A DNA stretch of 62,000 nucleotides from Adiantum capillus-veneris (GCA_014529385.2 CM043952.1:154083557-154145556), one strand, 5' to 3'. Counted from the stretch's first letter, positions 9,575 to 20,921 are shown. Made by a program: numbers and translations. The notes: generated by a model from the sequence alone, not told the origin.

Positions 9575-9730
9575 ATGGAATTGAAGCGCTTGTTGGGAGA
9601 GGGTAGGAGAGTGGAAGAGTAGAGATGGTGGAGAGTAGAAGAGTAGAGATGGAGGTAGAGCTCAAGGTTGTGAGGTTCGCGCTCTCGGCTTCTGTGGAGA
9701 AGACGATGAAATTCGAATTTTAGGGCTTTG
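9575..9730 (-). promoter_or_regulatory. Probable non-coding first exon (5' UTR) of the minus-strand CACTA gene
   Basis: Downstream of the minus-strand TATA box is a CT-rich leader (ACTCTTCTACTCTCCACC-like) with no long frame. It ends at a good donor (CAT|GTAAGTTTTG, boundary 9575/9574). The matching acceptor would be TACCCTAG at 7821-7830, 29 nt before the ATG at 7791. The first intron would then be ~1.75 kb and contain the palindrome array. This is inferred from sequence signals only. Confidence 0.45.
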
Positions 9731-9755
9731 AACTTCGTGGGGCACGCGGGTGCCC

Positions 9756-9764
9756 CTATTTATA
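9756..9764 (-). promoter_or_regulatory. TATA box for the minus-strand CACTA gene
   Basis: TATAAATAG on the minus strand, followed by a GC-rich initiator region and a CT-rich leader, and preceded by the internal ATTACCGC cluster. This is the best core promoter on that strand in the element. Confidence 0.5.
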
Positions 9765-9785
9765 AAAAAATTTGAAATTTGATTT

Positions 9786-9854
9786 TCCGCTCCTATTACC
9801 GCGAGTATTACCGTGTGGCTTACCGCAATCATTACCGCGTCTATTACCGCAGCG
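9786..9854. promoter_or_regulatory. Internal copy of the subterminal repeat cluster
   Basis: Five or six ATTACCGC/TTACCGCAA motifs lie in 70 bp, 25-100 bp upstream of the minus-strand TATA box. The sequence after them (ATAAACAGATGGCCA) resembles that after the left-end block (AAAACAGATGACCG). It looks like a duplicated element end reused as a promoter-proximal array. In En/Spm the transposon protein binds such motifs next to its own promoter, so feedback regulation is a reasonable inference. Confidence 0.6.
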
Positions 9855-10082
9855 CAAATTCGGGCCATATAAACAGATGGCCACGTTCTGACATTATTAC
9901 TATTGATCCTCAAAATCTATTGGTACTATGTTTTTTATAAAAAAATATATAAAATGAAAGTATTCCTAGTACTTTGAAAATGACATTTTTACCTAAAAGT
10001 TTATTTTTTACTTTTTACTGATATTTTATTAACATTCTTTGGTAATTTGATTTTAATTAGTGTATGCAATTTATTAATGTAG
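9855..10082 (+). other. End of transposase first intron
   Basis: AT-rich sequence ending in TTATTAATGTAG at 10071-10082. The acceptor restores phase 0 with the donor at 8119/8120. No coding signal. Confidence 0.5.
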
Positions 10083-11500
10083 GTTGCTTGGGATGATTTT
10101 GGCCCGTCCACTGAACCGGATAGATCACGGTGGTTGGCCGAGCGATTACCATGCCCATGCGTGCGGTGCAAATGCGCCATTGCTCGACTTCGATGGATAT
10201 GCTTGAGCCATGTAGAAGATTATGGACTATGGGACGATCTTCGCAAGCGTGCACAGATGGAAACAAACGATCCGCGAATTGTAGCGGCTATTGACGTCAC
10301 CCCTCATTGGCGTGTGGTTGGTGGAGGAGGGGAAAGGAGGGTGGAAGAGCGCATGCGCCAAGAATCCATTAGAGAGGGAGGAAGCACATCAAATCAGCCA
10401 AGTACTGCTGCTTCCTCTTATCCGAGTGACCACATCCATCTCCTTACGTGGATACAGAAGACGACCATTTGCATAGAATGATTGAGGATCTCTTTGCACG
10501 AGAGGAGGAGCATGAACCAGAGTGTGCATGCAAAGAAGCTTCCGAGCGAACGAGGAGTGAGCTACTCGATTCGGCACACACCACACTATATGATAGATGC
10601 TCTTACTCCATTTTAAGGGCATCTCTCGAAGTCCTTAACCTTCAGGCGATGTTTGGATGGAGCAATCCTAGTGTCGACGCACTTTTGAGGTATGTATACA
10701 GATTGTGAAGGATGCTTGTGGAGTGCATAAATTAGCTTCTAATGTACTTTCTTCTTGTGATAGATTGCTAGGAAAGATGCTGCCAACTGGCAATCACATG
10801 CCAGAGAACAGACGAAAAGCCCGCGAAGTGGTGACTGCATTAGGGATGGATTATGATCGCATTCATGTTTGCGTGAACTATTGTGTGCTCTTTCGTAATG
10901 AGCATGCCGATTGTGACACATGTCCATCGTGCAGGGAACCTAGGTTCAAAGAAGGAATGCAGAGCAACAGAATTCCACGTAAAGTTTTGAGGTATTTTCC
11001 ACTCATCCCTCGCATCCAACACATGTTTAGATCGAAGGGTACGAGCGAGCTTTTGAGTTGGCATGCAAAAAATTGCTCCACATATGGTATTATGAGAGTG
11101 CCAGCTGACTCACCAGCGTGGAAGCACATAGAGGACACATGGCCAGAGTTCAGGGATGAGCCTCGTCACTTGAGGATTGGGTTAGCTAGTGATGAAGTGA
11201 ATCCATTTGGGCACCGCTCTACTTCATGGAGCACTTGGCCGGTGGTTGTTGTAAACTACAATATTCCGCCTTGGGAGGCAACAAAAAAGGGAAACATTTT
11301 ACTATCACTTCTCATTCCAGGAAAGCACAAGGTAAAAAACATGGATGTATATCTACAGCCTCTTATTGATGAGCTTCAAGAACTATGGAGAGGCATAGAT
11401 GTCATTGACATTTCACGGCCACCACGAGACCGCAAAGCCGTCACCAAGTGCATCCTCATGTGGACCATGCATGATTACCCAGGATTTGGAGAGGTATCTG

Positions 11501-11578
11501 GTAAGTATGCCCATGTTAATTGTACTCTTTGCTTTAGGTTTATCATCTCATGTGTAACGTTTGTTTACCTCTTGGCAG
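11501..11578 (+). other. 78-bp phase-compatible intron in the transposase gene
   Basis: GTAAGTATGCCC...CTCTTGGCAG interrupts the conserved stretch GFGEVSG|LATSGHSACPTC. It is 26 codons long and has no in-frame stop, so a retained-intron product would stay in frame but carry an insert beside a probable catalytic Asp and the Cys pair. The family alignment supports removal. Confidence 0.75.
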
Positions 11579-12049
11579 GATTGGCAACATCTGGACATAG
11601 TGCGTGTCCCACTTGTGGCCCTTCCCTTGTGACAGAGAGACCTCCTCTTCTTGGGAAGGTGATCTATCCCAACAACCATCGATTCCTACCTGCTTCACAT
11701 CGTAGATATGCTCCCCCTATCAATGGAGTGCAGCAGTTCCATTGGAACATGGCTGATTGGGCGAAGCATTGGGAGGAGCATCATGGTACCTCACCGCCTC
11801 CCAATGGGTTGCCAAAGGGTATGTCTAGGTACTCAATCTTCTTGTCGCTCCCCTATTGGGCTTCGTTGAAAATTCAGCACTTATTGAACCCTATGCATGT
11901 ATTCAAAAATGTTGGGAAAGCTATATGGGATCACATAATTGGCAAGAAAGATTCATTGGGTGCTAGGGAAGATTTAAGAGCCATTAGACGTCTCCCCCCT
12001 TCAGCCACGCCCCGCATGGGGGAGCGGGGAAAGATGATTCTCCCAAAAG

Positions 12050-12281
12050 TGTTAAAGAATATGATGCTAAAGAATATGTCCATTGTGCTATGGGCGGCCG
12101 GACACTGACTATACTATGTTGTAAATATACTTTGGATAATAGTTCAGAGAGAGAAGAAGAGAAGAGCAACACGTTGAATGGCTGTTGCAGGGTAATGATT
12201 GTGTGTGTGTGTGTCTCGATATGTGTTGGTGTGTGTGTGTAGTCTTCTTTCCTACCTTCTCCATCACCTGCGCACTCTACA
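12050..12281 (+). repeat. copia-1 5' LTR
   Basis: 232 bp, TGTTAAAG...CTCTACA. It contains (GT)n tracts and an AGAGAGAGAAGAAGAGAAGAG stretch typical of short copia LTR promoters. The PBS starts 3 bp downstream. Confidence 0.95.
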
Positions 12282-13185
12282 AAGTGGTATCAGAGCTCAG
12301 TTTGAGGAGCTACAGTCAATACACAGGTTTTCGCAGCTCTGGAAAACAGCAAAAAAGAGAGGTTTTTTGGTCATAACTCCCTCACCCGAACTCGGAATAC
12401 AGTGATCCAGGAGTCTATCTTTATGTTTTTGGGCATTCCGGATGCATTGGCATACTCAGATTTGCCAAAATCTGCAATTTTCTGTAGCAAACAGCCAGCT
12501 CACACAAGCATAGGAGATGTTCAATTTTGCACTCGGCAGTAGATTTACAGGTTACAGGTGAAGAATTCAGCATTTACACAGGTTTTGGAGAGCGACATAG
12601 AGCTTTTGCATCATGATATTGTGTTATCGAAGATTATGTTTGGTTGTTGTGGGTCCGTTATGGATAGCCGCCTATGTAAGAAAGGTTGTGGGAAGAAGTT
12701 GAGGCGGTTATATTGTCAGATTGAGTACTTTGTGGTTATGTATGGATATGCGGTCAATGTATTTTGGAAAACTGCAGCCTTTGTGAGGGTCGAGTGAGGT
12801 TTTTTGAAGCCTTGCCTTGGGAGCTTTGGTACCTTGGCAAGGTGGATTAGGTACTGGAGCGAACCCCCGACTAGCCCCGCGAAAGACCTCATATGTCGTT
12901 TACGACTGTGGGAAGAAGGTGGATGTATGGATATGTGGTACAGGATAGCGTATGGATTGCATTTGCATACAGGTCCATGTGGACATTGTTTTAGAGTATT
13001 TATGCATAGTACTGAGTCAGTCTGTGGCAAAGTGAGTCAGTGGATTTTCCCTTGGCAGTGAGAGATTTTCTGTCAGTGTTTATGAGCACTTTGGTTGAGA
13101 TTGTCACTTGAGATATTGTCCAAATACAAACGAAACTCTGTCGAAATTTTATCAAAATCCTTTGAAAGAAATTGAGAGAGTGAAG
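12282..13185 (+). other. copia-1 untranslated leader
   Basis: PBS at 12285-12296, then about 890 bp without a conserved frame up to the gag ATG. It would contain the packaging and dimerisation signals, which I cannot locate. Confidence 0.7.
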
Positions 13186-16100
13186 ATGGCAGAAAGTTCA
13201 ACTCAAGTCACACAGATTGTTGGAGAGAAGCTAACCAGAGAGAACTACAACATATGGTCTTACAGGATGGAGAACTTTATCATGGGCAAAGGTTTATGGG
13301 ATTATATTACAGGTGAACAAGAGTGTCCCGAGGTTGGTTTGGAACCAAATAGAGAGAATGTTGAAGCACATAAAACATGGCAAGCAGGAGTAGAAGCTTA
13401 CAAGAAGTGGATCGAGAATTCAAGGAAAGTGATGCATTGGATTTCACTATGCATTAGTGACTTCTTTATACCACATGTGAAGAAGGCTCAATCTCCAAAG
13501 GAAGCATGGGAGATACTAGCAAGAATGAACATCTCCAATACAGAACCACGAAAAGTTCACTTGAAGCAAAGGTTACATTGTGTATGGCGAGGAAATAGAT
13601 CCATATCAGATTATGTGACAGAGATAAAGCAAATATAGGAAGATCTTGCGAGCATTAATGTTGAAGTTCCAGATGATGAATTAGTTTCAGTGACATTGAA
13701 TGGTTTGGGACCAGAATACAAGTCATTGGATACATCTATATCTGTTCGAGGACACACGCCTGATTTTGAAGAGTTAGTAAACCTCTGTTTGCAAGAAGAG
13801 GTGAAGTTAGGCAAGTCAGGTCCTTCTACATCAAATAACAATTCCAGAGATCAGGTTTTTTACTCTAGAGGTCGTGGAAACAATAGAGGTGGAAGAGGAA
13901 ACTATGGTCGTGGAAACAATGTTGGAAGAGGTCAATGGCAAAACCAATAAAGTCAAAGTTACAACGATTATAGCCAAAGAGGCAGGGGGAGAGCCCGAAC
14001 TCGTGGACGTGGAGGTGGACGATTTGTACATCCTCAAAGAGATGGATATTGTAATAGATGTGGCATTTATGGTCACTTTGAAAGAGAATGTTACACAAGG
14101 CTAAATCAAAATCGTGATCGTGGTGGAAGAGGCCGAGGTTATGGCAGACATGGAGGAAACTTTGTTGGATACAATCCTCATGATCAAAATATATATGACA
14201 ATAGGTCGAGTGGACATTTATTTCCTATGGAGCATGTTGTTGAAAGCATGGTGGAGCCACATCATACAGATGATTGGTATTTAGATAGTGGTGCCACAAA
14301 TCATATGACATATCATGGTGAATGGTTTGACAGAAAAGAGAAGTTAGAAGAGGATGAGTTTGTCACTATAGGTGATGATACTATGCATCGGATTACACTT
14401 GTTGGTTCAGTTCCATTGCTAGACAAAGATGGGACATACAACACATTGGGAGATGTTCTATATGTGCCTTCAATCACAAAGAATTTAGCATCAGTTGGAC
14501 AGATGACAGATCAAAGGTTGCAAGTCCGTTTTAATCGTTATGGCTGCTTCATAGAGGAGTTTCACAACGGCAGACCAGGCAAGATATTGGAACGTGGAAG
14601 AAAGAAAGGTTGCTTGTTCTCATTGGAAGCTGGAGATCCATGTTTAGACAGTGATATGTATGCAAACAAATCAGCCACTCAAGATGATTGGGCAGAGTTA
14701 TGGCATAAGAGGATTGGTCATGTCAATTTTAGAAGATTAAAGCATATGCAATCAAATCAAATTGTACGTGGATTACCAAAGTTTGGCAGATTGAATTTTG
14801 ATCATGTTTGTGAAGCTTGTCAATTTGGAAACCAATCTCGTTTACCATTTCCAAAGAGGGGGAGAATTAGCCAAAGTCCTTTGGAAATTGTTCATTTAGA
14901 TATTTGGGGACCTTGTGATCATGCTACGCCAAATGGTTGTCGATATTTTATCACATTTACGGATGATTACAACAGAATGACATGGGTTTACTTTCTAAAG
15001 GCAAAGTCAGAGGCATTTGAAGTATTTTTGGAGTTCAAAGTTATGGTTGAGAAAGAGAATGGTTTTCAAATTAAATGCCTACGTACAGATGGAGGGGGAG
15101 AGTACATGTCACACAGTTTTGATGATTACTTACGTGAACAAGGCATAAGAAGACAGATTACTTGCAGATACACACCACAACAAAATGGAGTTACTGAGAG
15201 AAAGAATAGAGTCATAGCAGAGATTGCAAGAGCCATGATGAATGAGATGAATATTCCATTAACATATTGGGCTGAAGCAGTTCATACAGCAGTACACATT
15301 ATGAATCGAACACCAACAACTGCCATTCATGAAATTTCACCTTATGAGAGACTTTATGGGATCAAGCCAACAGTTTCCTACATGAAAGTTTTTGGATATG
15401 TTTGCTATGTTCATGTGCCAAATGAAGCAAGAAAGAAGATGGAGCCAAAGAGAGTGAAGTGTATATTCTTGGGCTACCCAGTTGAAAAGAAAGGTTACAA
15501 GTGCTATGATCCTACCACAAGACAAGTTTATGTCAGTAGAGATGTCAGATTTTGTGAGCATGAACCATGGTATAAACCAAAGCCAGTGATGATAGAAGAT
15601 GAGTATGAAGAGCAAGAGAATCTGCGTCATGTTGTTGATAATCCAGGACCATAAACAAGAACTATTTCAGGACCACATATGGCAGAGGAGAGTACAGGAA
15701 GTGTCAACCCATGGAGTGGTCGTTTGCGAGATAATAAGCAAGACGAGAAAGGCAAGAAGAAAGTGGTTAAAGAGAGTTCTGGAGATGAAAGCCTCGATGA
15801 AGAGCATGGTTTACCACATTTGAGGACACTTGGCAGTAAGCATATTGAGAAATATGTACCCCCATATGCAAGAGTTGAAGAGAAGAGTGCACCACAGTTG
15901 AGAAGATTAGAGAGGGTGCGTTATCCAGTTGATAGATTGACATACAATGGTTACATGCGTACACATTATGCATACATGGTTTCACGTGTGCAACATAAAG
16001 AGCCTACATGTTTTCAAGAGGCAATTGGAAAATCAGAATGGGAGTCAGCTATGGATGATGAGATGGATGCTCGTGTGAAGAATGACACTTGGGATTTGGT

Positions 16101-17541
16101 TCGCTTGCCAAGTGGAAAGAAAGCAATTGGTTCAAAATGGGTATACAAAGTCAAGTGCAAGTTAGATGGTAGTGTGGAAAGATACAAAGCGAGGCTTGTT
16201 GCTAAAGGTTATGCACAAACAAAAGGTCTTGATTATGATGAGACATTTAGTCCAGTTGCAAAGATGACAACAGTCAGATTGGTGATAGCAATGGCAAGTA
16301 TGTTCGGTTGGAAGTTACGGCAAATGGATGTGGATAATGCATTCTTGAATGGTAACTTGGAAGAAGAAGTTTATATGATACAGCCAGAGGGTTATCAACA
16401 TCCAGAGTTTCCATATTATGTCTGTAAGTTGAAGAAAGCATTGTATGGTTTGAAGCAAGCATCTAGAGCTTGGTGTGAAAAGATAACCAGATTCTTGAAG
16501 AAGATTGGATTTAAACAATCTATTGCTGATCACTCATTATTTTTGAAGCATGTTGATGGAGAGATCGTCGTTATTGTTATCTATGTTGATGACTTGATTC
16601 TCACTAGAAGTCATGCTGAGCAAATTTTGCATGTCAAGAAGAGTTTGTTGAGAGAATTCAACATGAAGGACCTTGGTGAGTTGAGATATTTCTTGGGAAT
16701 TGAAATTGTCAATACTTTATCAGGAATTTGGATGATACAAAGACAATACGCATTGGATATGCTTAAGAAGTATGGAATGACAGTGTGCAAACCGGTTGAT
16801 ACACCTCTTGATCAAAATGTGAAGTTGTTTGATGATGGACATTACATTGAGGATGTCACTATGTATCGCAAGATGGTTGGAAGCCTTATTTACTTGACAA
16901 TAACAAGGCCAGATTTGAGTTATGCAGTGGGTGTTGTGAGTCAATTCATGCAAAATCCATGTAAAAGTCATCTTGATGCAGTGAGACGGATTATGAGATA
17001 TGTGAAAGCCACTGTCAGTTATGGAATGTTTTATGAAAAGAATGGGAAGCTTTGTCTTTATGGTTACACAGATGCAGATTGGGCAGGAGATTTTATGGAT
17101 ATAAGATCTACAAGTGGTTATGCATTTTCCATTGGCAATGGTATGATAAGTTGGAGTAGCAAGAAGCAATCAACTGTAGCATTATCAAGTACAGAAGCTG
17201 AATATCGTGGAGCAGCTTTGGCAACATGTGAAGAGTCATGGTTGAGAGTACTTATAGTAGACTTTGGTTTTGACTATCTTGACAGTGTCATTATATATTG
17301 TGACAATATTAGCAGCATCATGTTGGCAAAGAATCCAGTCTACCATGCTCGCACTAAACACATTGAGGTACATTATCACTTCATTAGAGAAAAAGTTTTG
17401 GCAAATGAGATTGATTTGGTGTATGTGAAGACAAATGATCAAGTTGCGGATATATTCACAAAAGCTCTTGGAAAGGAGAAGTTTTCCTACTTTCGTGAAG
17501 CATTGGGAATCCATCATATGCAAGCTCACTCTGAGCTTTAG
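13186..17541 (+). pseudogene. copia-1 gag-pol polyprotein with three in-frame stops
   Basis: One continuous frame of 1,451 codons encodes capsid-like gag (MAESSTQVTQIVGEKLTREN...), an RGG-rich region, a CCHC knuckle (CNRCGIYGHFEREC, from 14050), protease (WYLDSGATNHM), GAG-pre-integrase (LWHKRIGHVNFRRL), integrase with D (HLDIWG..), D (RTDGGGEYMS) and E (GVTERKNR), reverse transcriptase with YVDDLILT, and RNase H (TDADWAGD, STEAEYRG), ending HMQAHSEL. Gene order PR-INT-RT-RH is copia. TAG at 13636, TAA at 13948 and TAA at 15652 each interrupt without shifting frame. The first two stand where Gln fits (KQI-stop-EDL, QNQ-stop-SQS). All catalytic motifs remain, so few mutations separate it from function. 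Confidence 0.95.
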
Positions 17542-17547
17542 GGGGAG

Positions 17548-17779
17548 TGTTAAAGAATATGATGTTAAAGAATATGTCCATTGTGCTATGGGCAGCCGGA
17601 CACTGACTATACTATGTTGTAAATATACTTTGGATAATAGTTCAGAGAGAGAAGAAGAGAAGAGCAGCACGTTGAATGGCTGCTGCAGGGTAACGATTGT
17701 GTGTGTGTGTCTCGATGTGTGTTGGTGTGTGTGTGTGTAGTCTTCTTTCCTACCTTGTCCATCACTTGCGCACTCTACA
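17548..17779 (+). repeat. copia-1 3' LTR
   Basis: 232 bp, directly after the purine tract. See copia-1 for divergence from the 5' copy. Confidence 0.95.
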
Positions 17780-19784
17780 AAAATAACGTCAAAGGCAGAC
17801 CAAGAGCGGACAAAGCAAGTTATTGCATCCATCAGAACTCCAACGGGATATATGCGGTCACTCAAAGGTGCTTTCACAAAAACCAAAAAGGGTGGCTCCA
17901 CTCAATTGTATGGATTGAAATCCCATGATTGGCATAAAATCCTTCAGGTAAGAGTAGAACAATTTGTGGTGTCTATGTGTCCTTATATATAGGTTGACAT
18001 TCACTAAGATGTTTTATTGCTTGTAGTTTGTACTTCCCATAACTATTAGTGGTTATGGGGACACTAAGGTGAAGGCTGCGATATTCAAAGTGGGTGAGAT
18101 TGTGAGGTAATGGATTTTTTTAAAGTACTATATCATGTTGTGCATGCCATGAACTTTGGAATTTTTTTTCATCTACTATATAACCCTAAACCCTGTAGAT
18201 TTGTGAGCTCCAAAGAGATAGAAGTAGAAGCCATACCAGTAGCCCATCAGCTAGCAGTAGAGGCAGTGTGTGCTATTGAGGATGCATTCCCACATACAAT
18301 CCTTGTTAGCCAAATACACCAATTGCTTCACCTTGTTGAGGAGATTGCCATTTGTGGGGTGGTTCACTCTAGATGGATGTTCTTCTTGGAGAGATTATTG
18401 AAGACTTTAAAGGATTTTGTTAGATTGAGGTCACAACCGGAGGTATGCAAAATAAATACAATATAGATAGCATTTATACGCTATGGAGTTACTAATAAAA
18501 ATATGTGGTTTTAATGTTTTCAGGAGAGCATGGCAGAAGGTTGGGTGGTGCAAGAGGCATTTGTGTATGTCTCACAGTATCTCATCACAGTGGATCCATC
18601 ATTGCCTCGTCTGTGGAGTGAAGAAGAGGATCCTAGGAAGCACTCAACCATTCCCAGTGGAAAAGGCTCACTCTTGGTCATGGATAGAGAGTTTCATGCC
18701 ATAGTCAACAACTACTCTTTACTCAATGCCACTATCATGACCAAATGGGTCAATATGTACTTGGAAGCCCGCACAGCTAGAGAAAGGGATAGAGATGCAT
18801 GGAAGAGTTCCCATGGAGGTAGACGTGCATCTCCTTTTCCTAAAGAGCTTGCAAAATATCCTGACTTGATTCAAGTAGAGTGGATCCATAATGCCATGAC
18901 CAATGCCAAAGCACAAGGAGAACAAATAAGCCCTAAAGAATGGGAGTATGCGCGAGGATGCTTGCGCAAGGTGAGTGTGTATATGTTATGTATGTATGTA
19001 TGCAAATCACTTAATGAAATGCGATGTAACCTCTTATGCATTGTGATTTTAGGGTCTCATTTTCAACTCCATTTGGTCCGAAGGCCGACATTTTTGCACC
19101 CGCAAGATAGATGAGCGTCGGACCACTAATAATTGTGGCGTGATGGGAAACTTTGACACAACAACAGATGAGGTCAGATATTGTGGTACTATAGAGAGAA
19201 TAATCAAAGTGGATTTCAGATCTTTTCACAAATTCCTCTTTGAGTGTCGATGGTTTGCGGGTGAGGTGAAAAGACATGAAAATGGGCTCATTATGGTGGA
19301 TTCCACCCAATTCCATCGGGGAAAAACTGACAACTTGGTGTATCCTAGTAGTTGCGAGCAGGTAATTTAGGCTATGTACAATTAACTTAAATTAAAAATT
19401 TAAGTTATGTATATCAGCTTATTCTTAGTGTGTGACGTACAGGTCTTTTATGTGCCATGTATATATCAAAGAAGACTTTGGTATGTCATTCCAGTCACGC
19501 CGCGGGGTAGATCTATCTTTGAAGAGACGGACATTGAGCCAGTAATTGATCCCATCATACCATCACCACAAGATGCAGAGGAAGATGTAGTAGAAGTTGA
19601 AGAAGGTCAGCCAAGCCTTGCAAATAGTCATCTTGAGGAGGAGGAAGAGGGAGAAAGCGATGATGATTCTACAGGAGGTGATGGAGAGGAGGAAGAATCT
19701 CTAAATTTGTTTATTGATTTGAATACTATGGGTCTAAATATGGATCCTAGTGCTTGTAGAGATCTTATACAAGATGAGAATTAA

Positions 19785-20015
19785 TAAAGCTCTCCATTCT
19801 TTCACTTTGTGTAGTATATGATTAATTTGCAAATGTTTCGTTATGTGCTTATGAATAGTATTTGTAATGGTTTTGTTGTGAGTTCAATGATTTATGTATA
19901 GAATTTTTAGAGTGAAAGAGAGATTAAGTGAAGTGAGCAAGCATTCTGGAGAGTGTAGGAGTTGTATTGGATTTAAATGGAACCCGCGGGAGAGGGAGGG
20001 GGGAGCAGCCTGTCT
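19785..20015 (+). other. Transposase 3' UTR
   Basis: AT-rich sequence after the transposase stop, up to the right subterminal block. No second gene seen. Confidence 0.6.
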
Positions 20016-20174
20016 TAGCGGTAATGTGAGCGGCAATAGTCGTGGAAATTTACGCGGTAATATTGGCGGTAAAATGCCGCTTCAGCATCAAAAGGATTCT
20101 CTCTCCTCATTTTGAATTCCTCTCTCTTGTTTTGCGGTAATGGCCCGCGGTAAACACCACGATCTCTCATAGTG
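20016..20174. repeat. Right subterminal repeats and TIR of the CACTA element
   Basis: TAGCGGTAATG, GCGGCAAT, ACGCGGTAATA, GGCGGTAAAAT, TGCGGTAATGG and CGCGGTAAAC precede the terminal CTCTCATAGTG. Motif density and sequence match the left block, in the opposite net orientation. Confidence 0.85.
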
Positions 20175-20177
20175 GTT

Positions 20178-20823
20178 GGGTTTAGTTTCAATAGCCATTT
20201 CACGGCTACGATCTCCTCAGCTGTCGTGTGTGGACTTCCCGACCCTTGATCCCCTTACCCCCCCTCTTTAATGCTATGTGTTACTTAGTCATCGGGCAAT
20301 AGTAGGGCTCACAATAGTGACCGTTTTATTTTGTGTGATTTGGTGCATGGAGAAACACATGTTTAGGATGCATTGAATTGATAGTCAAATTTGGCTCCAT
20401 CATCCAACCATCCGACACTCCAAAACAAAACAAAGGCACCAAAAAGGAGGAGAAACCGATACTTCAGTTGACCAAGACAAGAGGAAAACACATGTGAGGT
20501 CATTCGTATTGAAATGGTTACCGTTCTATGTATGATCTATTTACTAACATAATATGGCAGAGGTAGTAACCCTTTACACGTGTCTCTATCTGCGAGATGA
20601 AGGCTAAATGCCAAAAGTGAGAGAAGCACGCGATAAAGAGGGGGAGCGAAAGAGAGGAGAGAGAGGGCGGTCGGCCGTACTCATACTATTATAATGGGGG
20701 AAGGGATTTTGACCCCTCCCTGGGACACGTGTCAACACAAGGTTGATCCGGCAAGTCTCAGACCAATGTGCACGATGTGATACAATGTACAAGTGACACT
20801 GAAGAGCAGTCACGACTCACACA

Positions 20824-20826
<3 letters not shown>
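20178..20826. other. No gene seen
   Basis: Unique-looking sequence right of the CACTA element. GACACGTGTCAACACAAGG near 20727 contains a G-box core (CACGTG) and might be promoter debris, but no coding region accompanies it. Confidence 0.5.

Positions 20827-20919
<93 letters not shown>
20827..20919. repeat. (AG)n microsatellite, ~93 bp
   Basis: Uninterrupted AG dinucleotides. Apparent Arg-Glu or Leu-Ser frames across it are artefacts. Confidence 0.97.

Positions 20920-20921
<2 letters not shown>

Larger units (their letters stand above)
12050..17779 (+). mobile_element. Ty1/copia retrotransposon, complete (copia-1), nested in the CACTA transposase
   Basis: Two 232-bp LTRs (12050-12281 and 17548-17779) start TGTTAAAG and end CTCTACA. 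An initiator-Met PBS TGGTATCAGAGC lies at 12285-12296 and a purine tract TTTAGGGGGAG at 17537-17547. Flanks AAAAG (12045-12049) and AAAAT (17780-17784) make a near-perfect 5-bp TSD in an A-rich site. The LTRs differ by eight substitutions (seven transitions) plus two compensating 2-bp changes in GT tracts, about 3.4%. This makes it the youngest dated insertion here. Removing it rejoins the transposase reading frame approximately. Confidence 0.95.
8042..19784 (+). pseudogene. CACTA transposase (TNPD type, Transposase_21 family), split by copia
   Basis: Probable exons: 8042-8119 (26 codons, donor GTATGT), 10083-11500, 11579-12049, then across the copia insertion 17784-17947, 18027-18106, 18199-18442, 18524-18970, 19053-19361 and 19443-19784. 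It would cut and rejoin element ends in the nucleus. Conserved blocks in order: CPCVRC with a downstream HV..YGL (N-terminal associated domain), LYDRCSYSILRASLE, CVLFRNEHADCDTCPSC, KVLRYFPLIPR, GLASDEVNPFG, YNIPPWEATKKGN, MWTMHDYPGFGEVSG, SGHSACPTC, LYGLKSHDWHKIL, EDAFPHTI, FLERLLKTLK and an acidic tail. The Asp in LASDEVNPF and in MHDYPGFG fit catalytic positions of CACTA DDE enzymes. Breaks: a frame shift near 10430-10450, another near 10700, and the retrotransposon. The exon-1 assignment is weaker than the rest. Confidence 0.85.
5750..20174. mobile_element. CACTA (En/Spm-type) DNA transposon, 14.4 kb, with nested copia
   Basis: The left end is CACTATAACATATGCGCGGT and the right end, read inward, is CACTATGAGAGATCGTGGT. 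The first six bases are identical and about 20 of the first 28 align. The 3-bp sequence GTT flanks both ends (5747-5749 and 20175-20177), the size of target duplication made by CACTA transposases. Both ends carry dense GCGGTAAT/ATTACCGC subterminal repeats. Inside lie a TNPD-type transposase gene on the plus strand and a second gene on the minus strand. A copia retrotransposon (12050-17779) interrupts the transposase, so the transposon itself is about 8.7 kb. Frame breaks in both genes suggest it is no longer autonomous. Confidence 0.9.

Noticed and set aside
10698-10712. 12-bp GT...AG 'intron' (GTATGTATACAG) in the transposase
   Set aside because: It is far below functional intron size, and its removal would not restore the frame. 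It is treated as part of a frame-breaking lesion.
19740-19784. EAR repression motif (DLN) in the transposase tail
   Set aside because: The DLNxxP signature is incomplete (no Pro), and short DLN matches are common in acidic tails.
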